Below are positions 1-13,560 of a stretch of 64,000 bases of DNA, one piece after another. The DNA comes from Homalodisca vitripennis. Lineage: Eukaryota; Arthropoda; Insecta; Hemiptera; Cicadellidae. The first letter of the stretch is position 1, and the number at the start of each line of letters is the position of its first letter. Made by a program: the position numbers and the translations under genes. The stretch is taken from positions 67,518,501-67,582,500 of the forward strand of contig NC_060213.1 of assembly GCF_021130785.1 (NCBI RefSeq). The letters are read 5' to 3'. The notes under the pieces are model-generated. The model saw only the letters and a program-made list of their open reading frames with translations. It did not search any database and had not been told where the DNA came from.

Positions 1-3000
1 AGTAGGAATTTACGATACACATTTCACTAAAAACAGTGTTTTACGTTTACGTTTTTTTACGCTAAGATTGTGAACTGGTATTTCTATACTCATTAGCATT
101 AGGTAATAAAAAAAATATATTAGTCAGTAGAGGTCATTCGAGACAAATAATTTATTTCCTACTGTAATAGTAGGAAAATTGTACACAAAATTTTTAAATG
201 TATGATTATGCTTTTCAAGCATATATTCTAGAGTGGTTGCATACTTACAAAGCTACTATTGCAAGACCAAAATAAGCGGCAGAGTAACTGGTACAGTAGC
301 GTAAGTATAAATACACAATATTGTATTATATGTTTATGTGGCTCTGTACTAAGTGGTCTTTACTCTTCTCTGATTTTAAGGTATGTAACGTATCTGCAGC
401 ATTGATAAACTTCAAATAAACATATTGGAAAGGCTAGTGTTGAGTATATTTCATTAGTTACAATGCTTTATTATGAATAATTTTATAAACATATATTTTT
501 AGGATATTGGATATTGATGCCTTCTCACAACATTTCATCCAATTTTGTTATGAAACCTATTGTTATATTAAAATTAGAAGGGAATGAAAATTTAATGAAA
601 TAAATTTTTGAAATAAAACTAAAATATAATAATAAGATGTAATAATATTATGTTTTAATTTTGTTGTTTTGTTTTCATAAGTTTTAATGTTTAATCGTAA
701 TACCATACAAAGTACAGAGGGTCAATGTTTCAATATAATACATCTTATATTTTTTTGCCCTGTATTAACGTGCAAACACATTTTATGTTAGGTTCTGTAA
801 AAAAAGATATATTCAGTAGATTTAAATGGAGAAGATGTATAAATTATTGCGGACTATAGATAAAACCGTCATAAAAATATACAATTGTGTACATTTTGGT
901 TTAAAACTTTAAACTTAGTTTTAAATGATCAAGTTAAAGATATTAAAAATATTAAGTAAACTAAGGAAATGCATTGCTTGCAAGATATTTATAGTACATG
1001 TCGATCGTACTGTGGAACATAACGACCACTGAGTATCCTTGCATTTTATGGCTCGTGGAGTTTTAACACAGCATTAATTTGAGAAAGCTATAATCTCTAG
1101 GTTATTGTACGTTTATGGGTGCTAGAGCATGTATTGGTTTGAATTGATTCTATGGATTCTATTCTCTACAAACCTATGGAATGTCGGGATTTTCATATAA
1201 AGCTAAACGTGCTATGGCAAATTTCTACAACATAAATAAGTGATAAAAAATAATAATAACGTTCAGCAACAATGTAAGGAAACGAAAAATATTACTACTC
1301 AGTATGAGCAGACTGTGTATCATATTCAGTACAAACAACAAAAGTTGAATTGAGGTGAGAAAATGAATATCAACAGATACCCACTCAAATAGTGACTCAC
1401 ATACCCTCAAAAGTTTAAAATATGTGATCATTTTATTCATATTTCTTTTGCTCCTGCACCCTTCTAACGATTGGGGTGAGCAGATGCAGACAAAGAGGGA
1501 AACTTACGTATTTTCTGCTGTTTAAAGTGTATTACAGAGGTTTTGTTTTTTACTGAATTTTATTTGCTGAGGTTTTCATTAGTGTTAATGTTGTTACCAA
1601 GAAACCTTAGGTATTGCTTGCTAAAGTAGCCTGGTTTTAACAATAATATATAGTATGTAGACAAAATTATTTTTAATTTCATTCCATTTAGAGTGATCAT
1701 ATTTATCTTACTAGTTTTATGCTTTTTTCCAACCATTTTACCTATTATCGTGTAAACAAGGAAAACTCAAAATTAGCTTCGTATATATATAACAATTCAC
1801 CCCAACACGAAGTGCTCATATACGTGAAAAGCTAACGACTTTTCATGAAGGAGGGCAACTGTTAGTATAATACATATTTACCGTTTTGCATGGTAGCAGT
1901 TGACGTTAATACTTAATTTACTTGAAACTGTTTATGTATTACTTTGTTACTACGATATACATATACATTAACTAATTTAACTTTTGCATTGGATATAAAA
2001 TAGTGAATCAATAATCTAGTTGTTAATACTTCCCATCCTTATTATAAATAAACCGTTTCTATCAATAAGAATGTGTACTTAACTTAAATATTTACTGTTC
2101 CGATTTTCTTTCAAATTGAAAAAATTGGACGTTTAAAACATTTAGGAATATTATTTCTATTATTATTAATCCTTGCCTTTCTCTTCAAGCTTTTATTAAA
2201 TTATGAAAACCAGGAACGCGAAGAAAAATATGACATCTCCATTACAAAATTTGTAATGCTAAAAGGAAAGATATCCTCAGCTCCAACCATTAATATCTCG
2301 TAAGTTTATTTATGATCCAAGCAGCTTGATACCTACACCTAAAGCTTACCCAGCTTGGTAGTTTTTTTCATACCACTCCATTTAAAATGAACCATGAATG
2401 TGAAACGCAAGAACTGAACAAATATTTGAATTTATTTGAATAAATACTTAAAATATACCATTAGTTTATAGCATTATAGATTGTAAAGCAAAATAATCTA
2501 AAAAATAACAACACTAAAGGAAATTGTTTAATCATTTAATGTTGTACACACATTACAGTGTTTTCTTACGTGATGCACTTGACTGTCAATACCAATTATA
2601 TTATTGCCTGGGAATGTAAATCCACATAATTGAGCATTTTTAAAAATGATAAATTACTATAATCGTATAACGCAAGCTGTCTAACATAATCTTTGCATTA
2701 ACTTCCATTTATTTTAAGAAAATTAATATTTATCACTAAATTTCTGTCGTTATACGTTAATTTGTGAATGGTTACATCAAAAATACATACATAATTTATA
2801 TTGTATAAGATATTAGTTTTTATTTTATAGGCGATACATATGTTGTAGAGCCAATTATTAAATACAAGTTTGATATTTTACCTGAAATAATTTCTCTTTA
2901 CCTAGGTAAGTAATATTGAAGTTCCGGCTGTAGTGAAATAATTTTGAGTTAAAAGTCATAAAAAAATGCTATACCTACAAAGAATTTAAGATCGCCAACT

Positions 3001-5842
3001 TCAATGCATTGGCTCTGTAACTTAAATATAAAGATAAAATTTATATTAATTAGTCTACACTAAATAAAACAGTTTTACTCTTTTCATATATGTAAGACTA
3101 TAAATAGCCTAATGTTAGCCATTTTAGATTAATTAGCACCGAATTATGAATAGTTTTTAATGTAAAAAGGTACTCTCAGGAAATTTAGGATGCTGTTTCA
3201 CACATACTTCCCTTCACACTACCATTTTTACTGCAGGAGCAATTCCAGGAAGCCATATGAAACTTGTATTTGTTGTATGTGTTTGCTACATATAAGTGTC
3301 CTCTGAACGAGTTGTTTCTCTCTGATTTTTTCCTTGCCGGCATTATACCTACCTGTTTGTTCTACATAATGACCGTGTAAAGTTTGCATGTAAAGGAAAC
3401 AAAATATTTCACATAGAAATTAGCTCGGAATGACAGCTGCAACATATCCATTTTTTTTTAATACTTGTAACGGTTCATACGAAATTTAGGTTAAATCAAA
3501 TCTGTTCTATTAGTTTGAGTTATCAGTAAAAAGTTTGACGTAAAATGCAAAATTGGTTGTTTATTCAGTTTAATTATTTGTATAGACTTATTCACTTTGA
3601 AATGTATGAAAACTTTATGTATAGCGTGCTTTAGGCCATGAAATGAAACAGTGATGAAGATGTCCTCCTCGCAAAGATACTTAATGAGTGTCATGCGTTC
3701 ACTAAAGAGGTAAATATTTATACTATAAAACACATTTAGGTATGTCATGAATATACTATATACTGATCATTTCGTTATTTATCACGTAATGATATATATA
3801 GTAGTATATAGTAGTATTCACGATTCCTATATATATAAATTGCATCATGCCATAAAAGATGCAACTATGTATACGATATGAAATAACTTGGGTTATAGTA
3901 TGTGGGATGTAGGAGGTAACTATCTATACTGTAACTTATGGTACACTTTGTGTAACAGCGTATACTATTTTATATCATGACCTACGGTATGTTTGCTTGT
4001 TTGCAACATACTATATGCACATACTCGTATATTTGAATAAAATACACAGAACATTTGCTGTTGGAAATAAATATTCTTTTCATAAAAGTATGTTTACTAA
4101 GTATTACACTCATTACACAGCGCTATTATATTGTTCTTATTTCCCTATATGACTATTGACGAGCCATTTAAATTAATATTTTTAGTTACGAACAAAAGCA
4201 ATATTTTCCAAGTTTCAAACTTATTATTTGTTAGTGAAATTTTTATTTTAAAACAATCTCTTTAAATATTGTTTAATACAATACTAAATTATTCCTAATA
4301 TAAAGCGGAACTGAGTTATAAATAGTTGCCATTTATGAAAATTAAACGATTAAAACATGTTTTGTATAAGAATCTGGATAAGCCTATCTATAAATTGGAT
4401 TGAGATAACCTATTTGGTATATTAAATTATTTATTTAACACCGCATATGTTGAAATAGGTATCGGCGTTTATTTAGTTATATTTGGTGACAATACTGATT
4501 TTATCTTAGTTCTTTTTAAAAATTGTGAAGTAATTTAATTTATTTTTTATTTATATTATATTTTAAGTTTTTTAATTTTTATAATCTAAAATATAAATTC
4601 TATGTTCAATATAATATAACCAATTAAACATAATACAAGATACGCAACATTATTAACATATGAGAAAAACATTTTGAAGATTAAAACCTACCACCTTTAT
4701 AAATGTTGACAAAATAGCTATTTTGTCTGAAAAACGTTACTTTCTGAAAATGGGAGAAAATTAAACATATTTTGAAAATTGCTTTATTTACATACTTACG
4801 TTTAAAACCCTCTAGATTTATGATTATTATACTCGTAATTCTCCTTAACATTTAACAACAATATGTTTCTTCGTCAGATTAATTTTGGCATTTTTGTTTA
4901 GATTAGGCCTACTTGTAGAAATTTTAAAAGGCATTAGTCATTTTTCCTCACCCAAATTTTGAACAACTAATATATTTCTTAGTATATAATGCATATTACC
5001 TTTATTCACTATTTTCTCAAAAATGTTTTGGTTTTATTATTTTTAGAATTATTTATCAAGTTATATCAAAACATATAAGTCTAACAAAATATATAATCTA
5101 ACATACGAACAAAAAATGTTTAGCTGTAAAAACCACAGCTAAGAGTAACGAAATCCACAGGTAACGAAGATTTAAATCAATACAGGTATTAAAAACTAAA
5201 GTAAAAAATAAAATGTTTTGAATGCAAGTGAATAAAAAATGTTATACATTGCTAGTATCTGTGCATAGCGTAGGCTGTTTATTGTATAAACAGCGTGACA
5301 CGCTACACTAATTTTAATGTCTGTAATATCTGTATCATAAATGTACAAAATCTTTTGCAATAAACAAAAAAATTAAAAAAGGATGAAAATTTTGTAGAAA
5401 AATGTTTAAATTTATAGCTGTTTCGTCTAGTATTTTTACAATTACTACCACTTTTCCTACTAAATATTTTACTGGAAAAGTCTCTTTAAACCCCGCGTGT
5501 TTATCTGATAAGATCATAGGTCCATTTCTTACTACCTATTTCAGAAATGAAGTTGTAAAACCTATTTATGAATAATGTAAATATTTATTGTAGGTTAAAA
5601 TATCTGATAAAAATATTTTAATATTAAGATCAATACCATGTTTACGTTAGTATTGATTTGCTATTTATAAAAATATGGCCCAATTTATTCCATATTATGA
5701 GGAAAGTACTATTATCTATAAAGATAATAAATACTCTCCAGTCAAATGTACATAATATAAATAATTACAAGAAAGATACAATTTTAAGTGATAAATACAA
5801 AAAAGATTTTTAACTGTAAATACGTCTATAATATTTTCCCAG
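1..5842. other. AT-rich non-coding stretch, no gene recognised
   Basis: I see only short open frames of the kind expected by chance in very AT-rich DNA, with low-complexity composition and no recognisable domain. There is a short TA-rich repetitive patch near 3790-3835. No transposon ends, tRNA or tandem array were recognised. It could be intergenic or the intron upstream of the exon candidates that follow. Confidence 0.6.
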
Positions 5843-5949
5843 AGAATTGCAAGCAGATGGTGCCAGAGACTGGGACAACTACAGCGACTACACAGCTTGC
5901 AGCAACCTCGTGGATATGACGGTGGAGTCTTTTGCATCAAGTCATCTAG
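5843..5949 (+). CDS. Candidate exon: end of the extracellular hormone-receptor domain of a class B GPCR (CRF/DH44 receptor-like)
   Basis: This 107-base block sits between a plausible acceptor (pyrimidine-rich ...ttttcccag) and donor (CTAG|GTGTCT). It is open in the frame reading ELQADGARDWDNYSDYTACS followed by NLVDMTVESFASSHL. The cluster G-x3-W-x-NYSDYTAC resembles the last conserved Trp, Asn-Tyr-Ser and Cys of the hormone-receptor ectodomain that precedes TM1 in secretin-family receptors, including insect diuretic hormone 44 receptors. The entry phase needs two upstream bases and the exit phase is 1, which matches the entry phase of the next candidate at 6462. Composition is much richer in G and C than the surroundings. 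The upstream part of the ectodomain was not found. The usual Cys before the Gly is not visible, and the identification rests on a short motif, so it could be a coincidental open frame. Confidence 0.4.
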
Positions 5950-6032
5950 GTGTCTACACTAAGTATTATGAAATAGTATTCTTTGAAGAACACTAAACAT
6001 GCATTTTAGTGGATGCCCATTTTCATTATAGT

Positions 6033-6285
6033 TAGACAAATAACTACTACCATCTTTCTGAAGTATAAAATAGTATATTTTCATCCTATTTAAATATGTT
6101 AATTAAGTTATAACGTTAGAAATAGACATAATTAATTACAGATAATTAGACAGTTATATTTACAGTTAGACCAATAACAATTTAAGTCTTTCTGAAATAT
6201 AAAATAGTATATTTTAATCCTATTTAAATTTGTTCATAAGCTATAATGTTAGAAATAGACATAATTATGTACAGATAATTAGACA
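6033..6285. repeat. Tandem duplication, two ~120 bp units
   Basis: Two adjacent diverged copies share blocks such as ctttctgaa(g/a)tataaaatagt, tcctatttaaat, gttagaaatagacataatta and cagataattagacagtt. The pair lies between the two candidate GPCR exons, in what would be an intron. No coding potential is seen. Confidence 0.8.
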
Positions 6286-6461
6286 GTTCATTATTAATAC
6301 CGATAGCTTACCAAACAAATGCAACCTCGTGAAGGAGAATTGTCAAAAATGCCTTCAAACCCAAATAAATAAATAACGTATCGTCTATTATTATAGGAAA
6401 TTGTACTTCACGTGTTTAACCCAATCAAATTTTACTATTGCTTATCAATTGTATATTGCAG

Positions 6462-6536
6462 GTATGGACCTGTACACACTTGTTGCCGTCACGATCACTA
6501 GAGATAACATCAAATTTAGAGCTTACGTCATCATCG
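6462..6536 (+). CDS. Candidate exon: TM3 to TM4 segment of a class B GPCR (CRF/DH44 receptor-like)
   Basis: An acceptor (gtatattgcag) is followed by 75 bases that encode DLYTLVAVTITRDN and then IKFRAYVII, and the next bases read G-W. Class B receptors have a conserved Gly-x-x-Leu-(His/Tyr)-Thr stretch at the end of TM3, a short basic intracellular loop 2, and a TM4 that starts with a hydrophobic run and Ile-Gly-Trp. This block aligns to that pattern without gaps. The entry phase is 1, so a G from the preceding exon would complete a Gly codon, as expected for the conserved Glu-Gly before TM3. A donor is possible at ATCATCG|GTTGGG (phase 1, making a symmetric exon). If it is not used, a stop follows two codons later. 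TM1-TM2 and TM4-TM7 exons were not found nearby, so this may be a partial gene, a pseudogene fragment, or one exon of a gene with very large introns. Confidence 0.5.
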
Positions 6537-6720
6537 GTTGGGATTAGTGTCTACTATACTATTGTTCAATAAGACCTTAATTTCTGATGACGTCATCTGT
6601 TGGAGTCATTGACTAATTAGACTCGTGGCATTTTATATTCAAAGTTTGTTGGAATCAGTATCTACTACTCTACTGATAAAAATTCAAGACCCTTATTATA
6701 TCATCATCCTGTTAGTGCTA
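6515..6720. repeat. Three diverged short repeats overlapping the end of the GPCR-like exon
   Basis: Blocks of the form cgtcatcat-cggttgg-attagt-tctactat recur near 6523, 6588 and 6640-6720 with many differences. The first copy includes the 3' end of the candidate exon. The signal is weak and could be local slippage duplication. Confidence 0.35.
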
Positions 6721-6739
6721 TGTCTAGGATTATTATTCA

Positions 6740-6930
6740 CTATGCATTAGCGACTAGAGATAGTGCACCTTTTCCAAGGGGCCGGAGAACTGTCATTTCT
6801 GTCTGTCTATCTAATAGGTCTGCCTGCACGATATATCGAAAAAAGCACGTAGTCTTGAAATTTGAAGCTTCATTTTTATTTAGGCACAATAAAGTGTAAT
6901 GACGTTACTTGCCACTAGATGGGATTTGAA
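6740..6930. repeat. Possible dispersed repeat, class unknown
   Basis: A moderately GC-rich block contains gaactgtcatttctgtctg, gcctgcacgatatatcgaaa and cttgaaatttgaagcttca. This combination (TCTG-rich run, cgatat-tcgaaa, cttgaaattt) is familiar from interspersed insect repeats of unassigned type. No second copy was found in the window, so the call is tentative. Confidence 0.25.
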
Positions 6931-9863
6931 TATTAATGATAATTGTACTGTGATCTTAATGGTAACTATGACGGAAATTAGAAAATAGTGGTAAAAAATA
7001 TATACACACATTGAATTCAAATTTTATTTTAACATGTGCAAACTTTATAAAAAGGAAAAGTAAAAGTGTTGAATGTCAATACTAAAGGTCTGTCACAAGA
7101 TTTGATTTCAGAGCAACCCCACAATGTAGTACAATAACTTTCATTATTTGAACACTGCGATAAAACGTAATGAATGTTTCAGAGGTGACAAAATATCCCG
7201 AAAATGATTTAATCCGTAAACTTACAATTGTGTGTCAAAATTAGTTTATCCGTAACCAAGAATAAGTTCTATGATGGCGCATGTCCAACAATCGGTCTGA
7301 GTTTTATAATCTATTACTCAGTAGCGTAAAATAATGTTTCTGTTGTCTTACAAAGGGGTGTTACAATATCTTTTCTGTATTATTGTATTCAGTCTATCTG
7401 GCTGGAAGACATTATAGATAGTGATGAGCTATAGATCTGAAATTCTTCATACAACCTCAGCGAAGCCTGTTACGCGGCGCGTAATGTGGCGCAACAAAAC
7501 CTGTCGTAGACATACTCTTATATGTTATGATTAATTATAATTAAAAAATCCATTAGGAGATTTATATCAAGTCAATCTATTAACAATTACTTTATTAACG
7601 ATATTAAAAAAGCTATTGTGTGTAATTTACTAATGCAGTGTATAACATTAGAGATTCTTTAAAATAACATTTTTATATAATGTTTTACCCTGAGATATCC
7701 TAGTAGTGGTAGTCTCTTTTCTGGGAGTATTGTAAAAAGTTTAACTAAGCGTCGAAGTTGACCTTCATAAGAGTAAGGACTTTGCTTAACCCCCCTTCCA
7801 TCCTGACACTCTCTCTTTGTTTGACAAACTCCTAACTTTAGCCAACAGCAGTATTAATTCTTGTTTGACTTCTTGACTTGAGCCGTACTTTTGTTGCATC
7901 AAATCCACCTGTGTTATTCGTTTATACTTTCTTGTTTAGTCAGCAGTCGATAAATTTCCAAGTTTACTTTGAAAGGTGGTTTATTTATTTGGGTTAGAGG
8001 TGGTTATTTTTATTCACCTCTTCTAGATTGTATTTGTCCATTATGCTATTGATACTAATAATTAAGTGTCTAATTATGTTTTCTTAATTATGATCATTTC
8101 TAAGAGTACAACTAAATGAGTAATTTGTATAGGATTAAAATATACTAACTATTTCAAATTACAGAAAGATGTGAGTATTTATTGATCTAAATAGAATTTA
8201 AATGAGCAACCTCGTAAAAAATATTGGTTGTAGTTACAAACAATGATTCCGTAATGCTTTGAGTTATTTTCACGTCTTTCCACCAAGGAATACTTTGATA
8301 GAGTCCTAAAATATATAATACAATGCAATGTCATCGCATTTACTTTGCTGTTCATTGTACTTTGTAATTTAAGCACCATATTACTTCAGTACCATGTTCT
8401 TTCAATATACAAATCCATAGAGTTTTGAAAATAAATGAAAACATATTTTTGAAAACATTACTGATTTGAAAAGATACAAACTTAACAAAAGTCTGTTTTC
8501 CTTTCCTTTGCTTGATTCAGATTGCACAATATCACAGTTGATTACAAACTTTTCTGAATATTTTATGGTCGAAAAACACATATTTAGATGTTTTCGTAAA
8601 GCCAAAAGTTCATTTTAAAACTGCTTTTTATGTAAATGTTACTTTTCAACTTGTATTGATGTATGTTTTACTATGTGAATTGAAAAAATATTCATAACTA
8701 TTGCTAGGTACAAAAAGTCTTATTTTAATAAAAACAAGGGATAGTATGTTCTTTGTTTAAAGTTAGATTTTAACGTCATTTATACAGTGTGTCACACAAC
8801 CTAAAATTATATTTAATAATTTTCAGGATCCAACCTGACACAGTTCAGTTATTCACCTAAGTGTAAGGCGCTTAGTATAGTAACCATCTTCAAAGTGGCA
8901 AGAGATAATATAAGAGAAGTGAGACGCTGCCTTTAATAATTCATTTATAAGCCGTTCCACGACCCACACCGTGTATACAAATGAAAACAAACCTATATTC
9001 ACTAAAATAGTAATGTTGACATAATGTTGACAATATGTTGCTTTTATAGGCCTATATTACTAACAGTTAGTCGTTGCTTTGCACCCAATTTAGGAGACGT
9101 TGCACCGTATATGGCTCATCTGGTTCACTGGTTCCAGTAAATAATATATCCGATGCCAATGTTGAGTTTCCCTTGTTTTCACGATCAAAAAATACGTTAA
9201 AAGTATATATATTTATGCTCATCGTAATTTTGCTTGTTTTCAGTTATTTTGTTCCCCACTTAATTTTAAATTCTTTTCCAAATAAGAAAATATATATCAC
9301 ACAGATAATAGTAGCCTATTCTGTCAAAAATATACTAATATGATTTTATATCAGCAGTTAAATTTATATTAAAAGTTAAATAGTAATATTGTCTTTTATA
9401 TCTGATAAAAACGTACTGTTAAAAGTATTTAAACAATGATACTACTTGATTGTTTCTTAAAAAATTGAGATATATTATTAATGTTTATGAATATTTAGAA
9501 CTGGAATTGGTACCTTAGTTCAAAAGCACAGGCCAGCAAACTTTTACCCAGTATAGGTTTGCCAGATGGTTCATAGGGAGTAAAATTCTGACAATCTCGT
9601 TTCAGGATTTTTCGAAGGTAGATAAATACTTACCTAGTTGCTGTAATCTTAATTTACGTGAAAAATAATGGTTGGTCATTAGATAATTTATTCATTGTAA
9701 ATATAAACAAATTACAAATAATTAGTGATGCTTACAAAGAAAAAGTGCTCTTTAATTGAGTATTATTCCAGTTTACTCCATATTTTCCATCTATGAATTT
9801 AAAAAAATGTTTAATTTTTAAATTTATGAATAAATATTGTTTTACTGTCGTAAAAAATTTTCA
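6931..9863. other. Non-coding stretch, nothing firm
   Basis: It is mostly AT-rich. A GC-rich spot at about 7445-7495 (containing gcctgttacgcggcgcgtaa) has an inverted, ~85% similar counterpart at about 35805-35850. A plus-strand open frame at 9074-9343 contains one hydrophobic segment but has no recognisable family and may be chance. Confidence 0.5.
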
Positions 9864-10229
9864 TTAAACAGTTAATTGCATTTCAGAGGCTCTCTCAATT
9901 GATAGTTCACAACATTTTAGACCAAGATGAAATTTTTCGATAATTTTAAGACCAGTGCAGTGGGGCCCGGAGGGTTTTTTAATAATATTGGGCCTATATT
10001 CATCGTAGAGAGCGTAGGAATATCCATGTAACATTTCAGTAAAGTCGGTTGAATAGTCTATATATTTCAAATTAATATTATTATTAAGATATCTATCCCA
10101 GAAAACTACGTTTAATTGTACAGCAAACCCGTTTAAAAATATTTGTAATAAAACATAGAGGTTGATCTCATTTTCAGCTTTAGTCTGCGTTAATAATAAA
10201 AGACCTGTATATCTAAGTACAATAATCAT
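9864..10229 (-). CDS. Uncharacterised 121-codon open frame, possible first exon
   Basis: This is one of the longest open frames in the unique part of the window that is not transposon-derived. It starts with an ATG followed by a short hydrophobic stretch (IIVLRYTGLLLLTQTKA) that could be a signal peptide. The rest is balanced and globular-looking, with four Cys/Trp-type residues and several charged segments. Its terminal codons read into GTTTAA, so the frame may end at a splice donor rather than a true stop. I do not recognise the family. A chemosensory or secreted-protein first exon would fit the layout, but this is only a guess. In DNA this AT-rich a 363-base open frame is uncommon but not impossible by chance. 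Confidence 0.3.
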   Translation of the reverse strand: MIIVLRYTGLLLLTQTKAENEINLYVLLQIFLNGFAVQLNVVFWDRYLNNNINLKYIDYSTDFTEMLHGYSYALYDEYRPNIIKKPSGPHCTGLKIIEKFHLGLKCCELSIERASEMQLTV

Positions 10230-13200
10230 TTAAAAACTTGTCCTAAGAAAGGCAAGTACGTAAAAATTACAAATTAAATTGATAAACCTCATTTGTATAA
10301 CTTTCTTATACCTGTAGAATTTTATAAAATTACGAAAAGTTATGAAGTGTTTTCAAAATGGGTTTAATAATTATTATTACAATTTAGTTTTATAAGTACA
10401 TGTAAAATATTTTAGTTACTTTTACGTTATAGTTTAAAAATTATAAAACTGATATGATTTTCAAAACATTTTAATTATTTATTAAACTTTATTCATTATA
10501 AATAATATATTTTGCATTTATTAACAGTTAATTATTTTAACTTAGGGTTTGCTATAAAAAAATACTGATTATCTCTATGACAAGGGTTACAACTCCCCAA
10601 ATCCCCACAGGCGATGTCTCAGCAAAGTAATTAACTTGGAGTTAAATCATTTCTGATAATTATCGGCTGGTGTTCCTAACACCGTTATTGGAAGAAAAAT
10701 CCCGGAGATGGGATGTACCGGCAAAACAAACACCTTTTCCCTGTATATAATAATATTGTTACTAATATATTTTCAACCATGCTGATATTGCGGCTTTTTA
10801 ATTTAATATAAAATGTAAGTATAACATAAATCATGTTTAAATATATTACAATTAAGTGTATTACAATCGTGGCATAAGGAAAATATCGCAATCCTAAATT
10901 ATACCGTCTTTTTTAACGGTACTGCTAAAATTCATCGTATACGTGTATGCGTATTTTTAACTGTTAACAAAAGGATGTAATAAAAATATTAAGATTGACA
11001 ATAACCGATATCTAAGAAACTTGCTGTTGTTAAGTGTCTGACGAAGATAGACGATATCGAAATGCAAGTAAAGGCATAAATGATGAAAAGCTATTGCTTA
11101 ACAGTATTGAAAATCGAACCAATACTATGGTGTGATAATAACATCATAGTATAGTCATGTGATGTGTGTGATAATAACATGATTGTTCATGGTTTTAGGA
11201 TACAAAATTGTTATGTCAGTAAAACAAAACTCATTTATAGGTTGTCAATAATACAGTTTCGCGGGCGGTTATCGCATGACAACCTCGTCAAGCAAGATCG
11301 AGTATAGGTGTTGCTTGGATCGGAGACTACTGAACAATGCGATCCTTGCAAGGAGCTCTCCTGCTTGCTCATTTGTGGGTTTGAAATTCACTTATAAGCC
11401 ATTGGTCGCCAGGAAATCTTCAGACAGGGCATCTTAGCCCTAGCTTCGCTTGACGAAACAAGACCTTTTTTAACAGGTATTAGTGTTTTTTTATGTGTAT
11501 AAATTGTGAATTAAGAATATATTAACGGTATGTTTTCTCATGAAATTGAACATCAAATTGTGAAATATTCGGCGACATAAAACCACTAAATTGTAACAAT
11601 AATCTGATGATGACACTCTCTACACATCACACCCAACACTCTTACCAATTTAAGTGTATGGAAAATGATTCATTCTTCTTAAAATATGTTGCAATCTACA
11701 ATTCTATATCAAACTTAACAACAACTTTAATTGTGGTTAAAAAAATCATATTAGAATAACCCGCGCCAAAATAATCCGAGACATCTGATAGGGTTAGAGG
11801 GTTTAGCTGTATCGCTATCGACCATCGGCTGTTTCCACTATGAAATAGTTTTGATTGAATAATGTCTGCTTAACTTACATGTAAAACAGATGAACTCAAA
11901 AAAACTCAACTGTGACACATAGAATAAAATCAACACGGACTTATGTTTATTCACTGTTGGTTCACGCGACGTATCAATAGAAAGGTCTTGCTAGAAGTAA
12001 TCTAACGGTTTGTATAAACATTGTTTTACGACAGCACAGCAATGTGTTCTCATAAATAATAAAAATTACTTAATATGTTTAAATTATAACTCATATTTGT
12101 TATTTAAAGGTAACGCAGTTTTTACAGAGCTATTTCCGACCGAAATTTAATAACCATACCTTATAATAATATGAACCAAAGTTTACTCGCAATATACCAT
12201 TTTCATACTGACGATATGGCAGTACTTTAAACCATTCTAATATAAATATCTGAGAGTTGTTTCTTAATGAAGAACTTTAGAAATTCCTGAAGTTTTACAT
12301 AATATATTACAAAACATATATTGACTTCCAGGACTTACATTATTACAACAATTTTAACATATATTAATTCCAAACAAAATATCGTAATGAAACTTTAGAA
12401 AACTCAATGATTAACTGTACGGCCGCTATTCACTATTTTCCCTTTAACTATAAAAATGTAATAATTAAAATGAAAACAGTTAAATTAAAAGTACAACATT
12501 TTCTGTAATTATTGAGTTTTCAAAAGTTTAGACATGATGTCTTGGTTAAAGATTGTTTCAGAAATGTTTTCTGATACGATTGATAGAGAGGTTTTGGACA
12601 GCTTGTATATGTGAGTTTATTTATAACTTTTTGTTGGCTTACGTATAGTATAATTTGGCACATTACTAACAAGAAAGACATAAAGAAATAAATAGATAAT
12701 ATAATTGTATTGCTTGAAAAATTCCTGAATTTTTGTAGTTTTCCACCGGCCAGCACAATTAATTATTAACTACTAAACGAAAAGTCACTAAGAGTTTTGA
12801 AGCTAAGTTTCGTCATTTATCACAAGGCAATTTACAGCATTCATGGCAAACTGCATGACTGCCTTTAATACTATTAACGAAACAATTACTGGTAAAACAC
12901 GGAAAAGCACTTAAGCTAGAACAGTAATCAACGACCAAATACTTTACAACTCACCCGGTTCACAATGATAGTAAACATACTCTACACAATGTGTGTAGCA
13001 CTTATCCGTCGGCAAAGTTTTACAAACTGGACTGTTGGTACCCCGCAAGTTCGTTGCACTGTTAAAATCGCAGTACATATTGAACTGAATATTGTGTTAA
13101 TCACCACGCAATTGTGTTCATTGATAAATTAATGTTTAAGCATAGCTATAATATAATAGTTACATTTGGCATATAACAATTTTATATTTTACAAAAGATT

Positions 13201-13309
13201 TCAATCTTCGAAACGTAGAGTTATGTTTTCGTAACATATACCGATGGCAAACAAACTTTAAGTGAGAAAAATCTAAAATCATCTTCATAGATCTATACCT
13301 GTATGGTAA
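10230..13309. other. Non-coding stretch with one GC-richer block
   Basis: It is mostly AT-rich with no gene seen. At about 11255-11470 a GC-richer block (with ggatcggagactactgaac and gcgatccttgcaagg) resembles a dispersed repeat more than an exon, since all frames are interrupted. No second copy was seen here, so its class is open. Confidence 0.45.
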
Positions 13310-13560
13310 CTCCAATCTGGTCGCATTATAATTACAGGTTCCTAATCTCAAGACATGTAGATATTGATCCCCTGTATGTGGACTGTGGTATATTACGAAG
13401 CTGTTCTGCTAACTGGGTCAGTAGAAGCTATATTCTCCTTCGCAGCCTCTCCGTTGCATTAGCACTAGAAAAACTTAGTTTCAAACGGCGGTATCATCTC
13501 GTAACTTCTCAGTAATTATTACGTCAGCTCATAATCGCCTAAGTTTACAAAGTTCATTGC
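13310..13560. repeat. Local duplication, first copy (partner at 14880-15030)
   Basis: About 150 bases from 13420 (cagtagaagctatattctcc, ctccgttgcattagcact, tatcatctcgtaacttctca) recur at 14885-15035 at roughly 90% identity. Both copies keep the same ~31-codon frame up to a shared TAA. The differences fall at replacement as well as silent sites, so coding is not supported. An acceptor-like ttacag precedes the first copy. Confidence 0.7.

Noticed and set aside
5905..11290. Recurring word caacctcgt at about 5905, 6322, 8205 and 11281
   Set aside because: Nine-base matches with unrelated flanks. I could not support a shared element.
13303..13515. hAT-type dimerisation motif or a receptor exon
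   Set aside because: The SVEAIFSF-like reading in an alternative frame is short and interrupted. Differences between the two duplicate copies do not favour silent sites.
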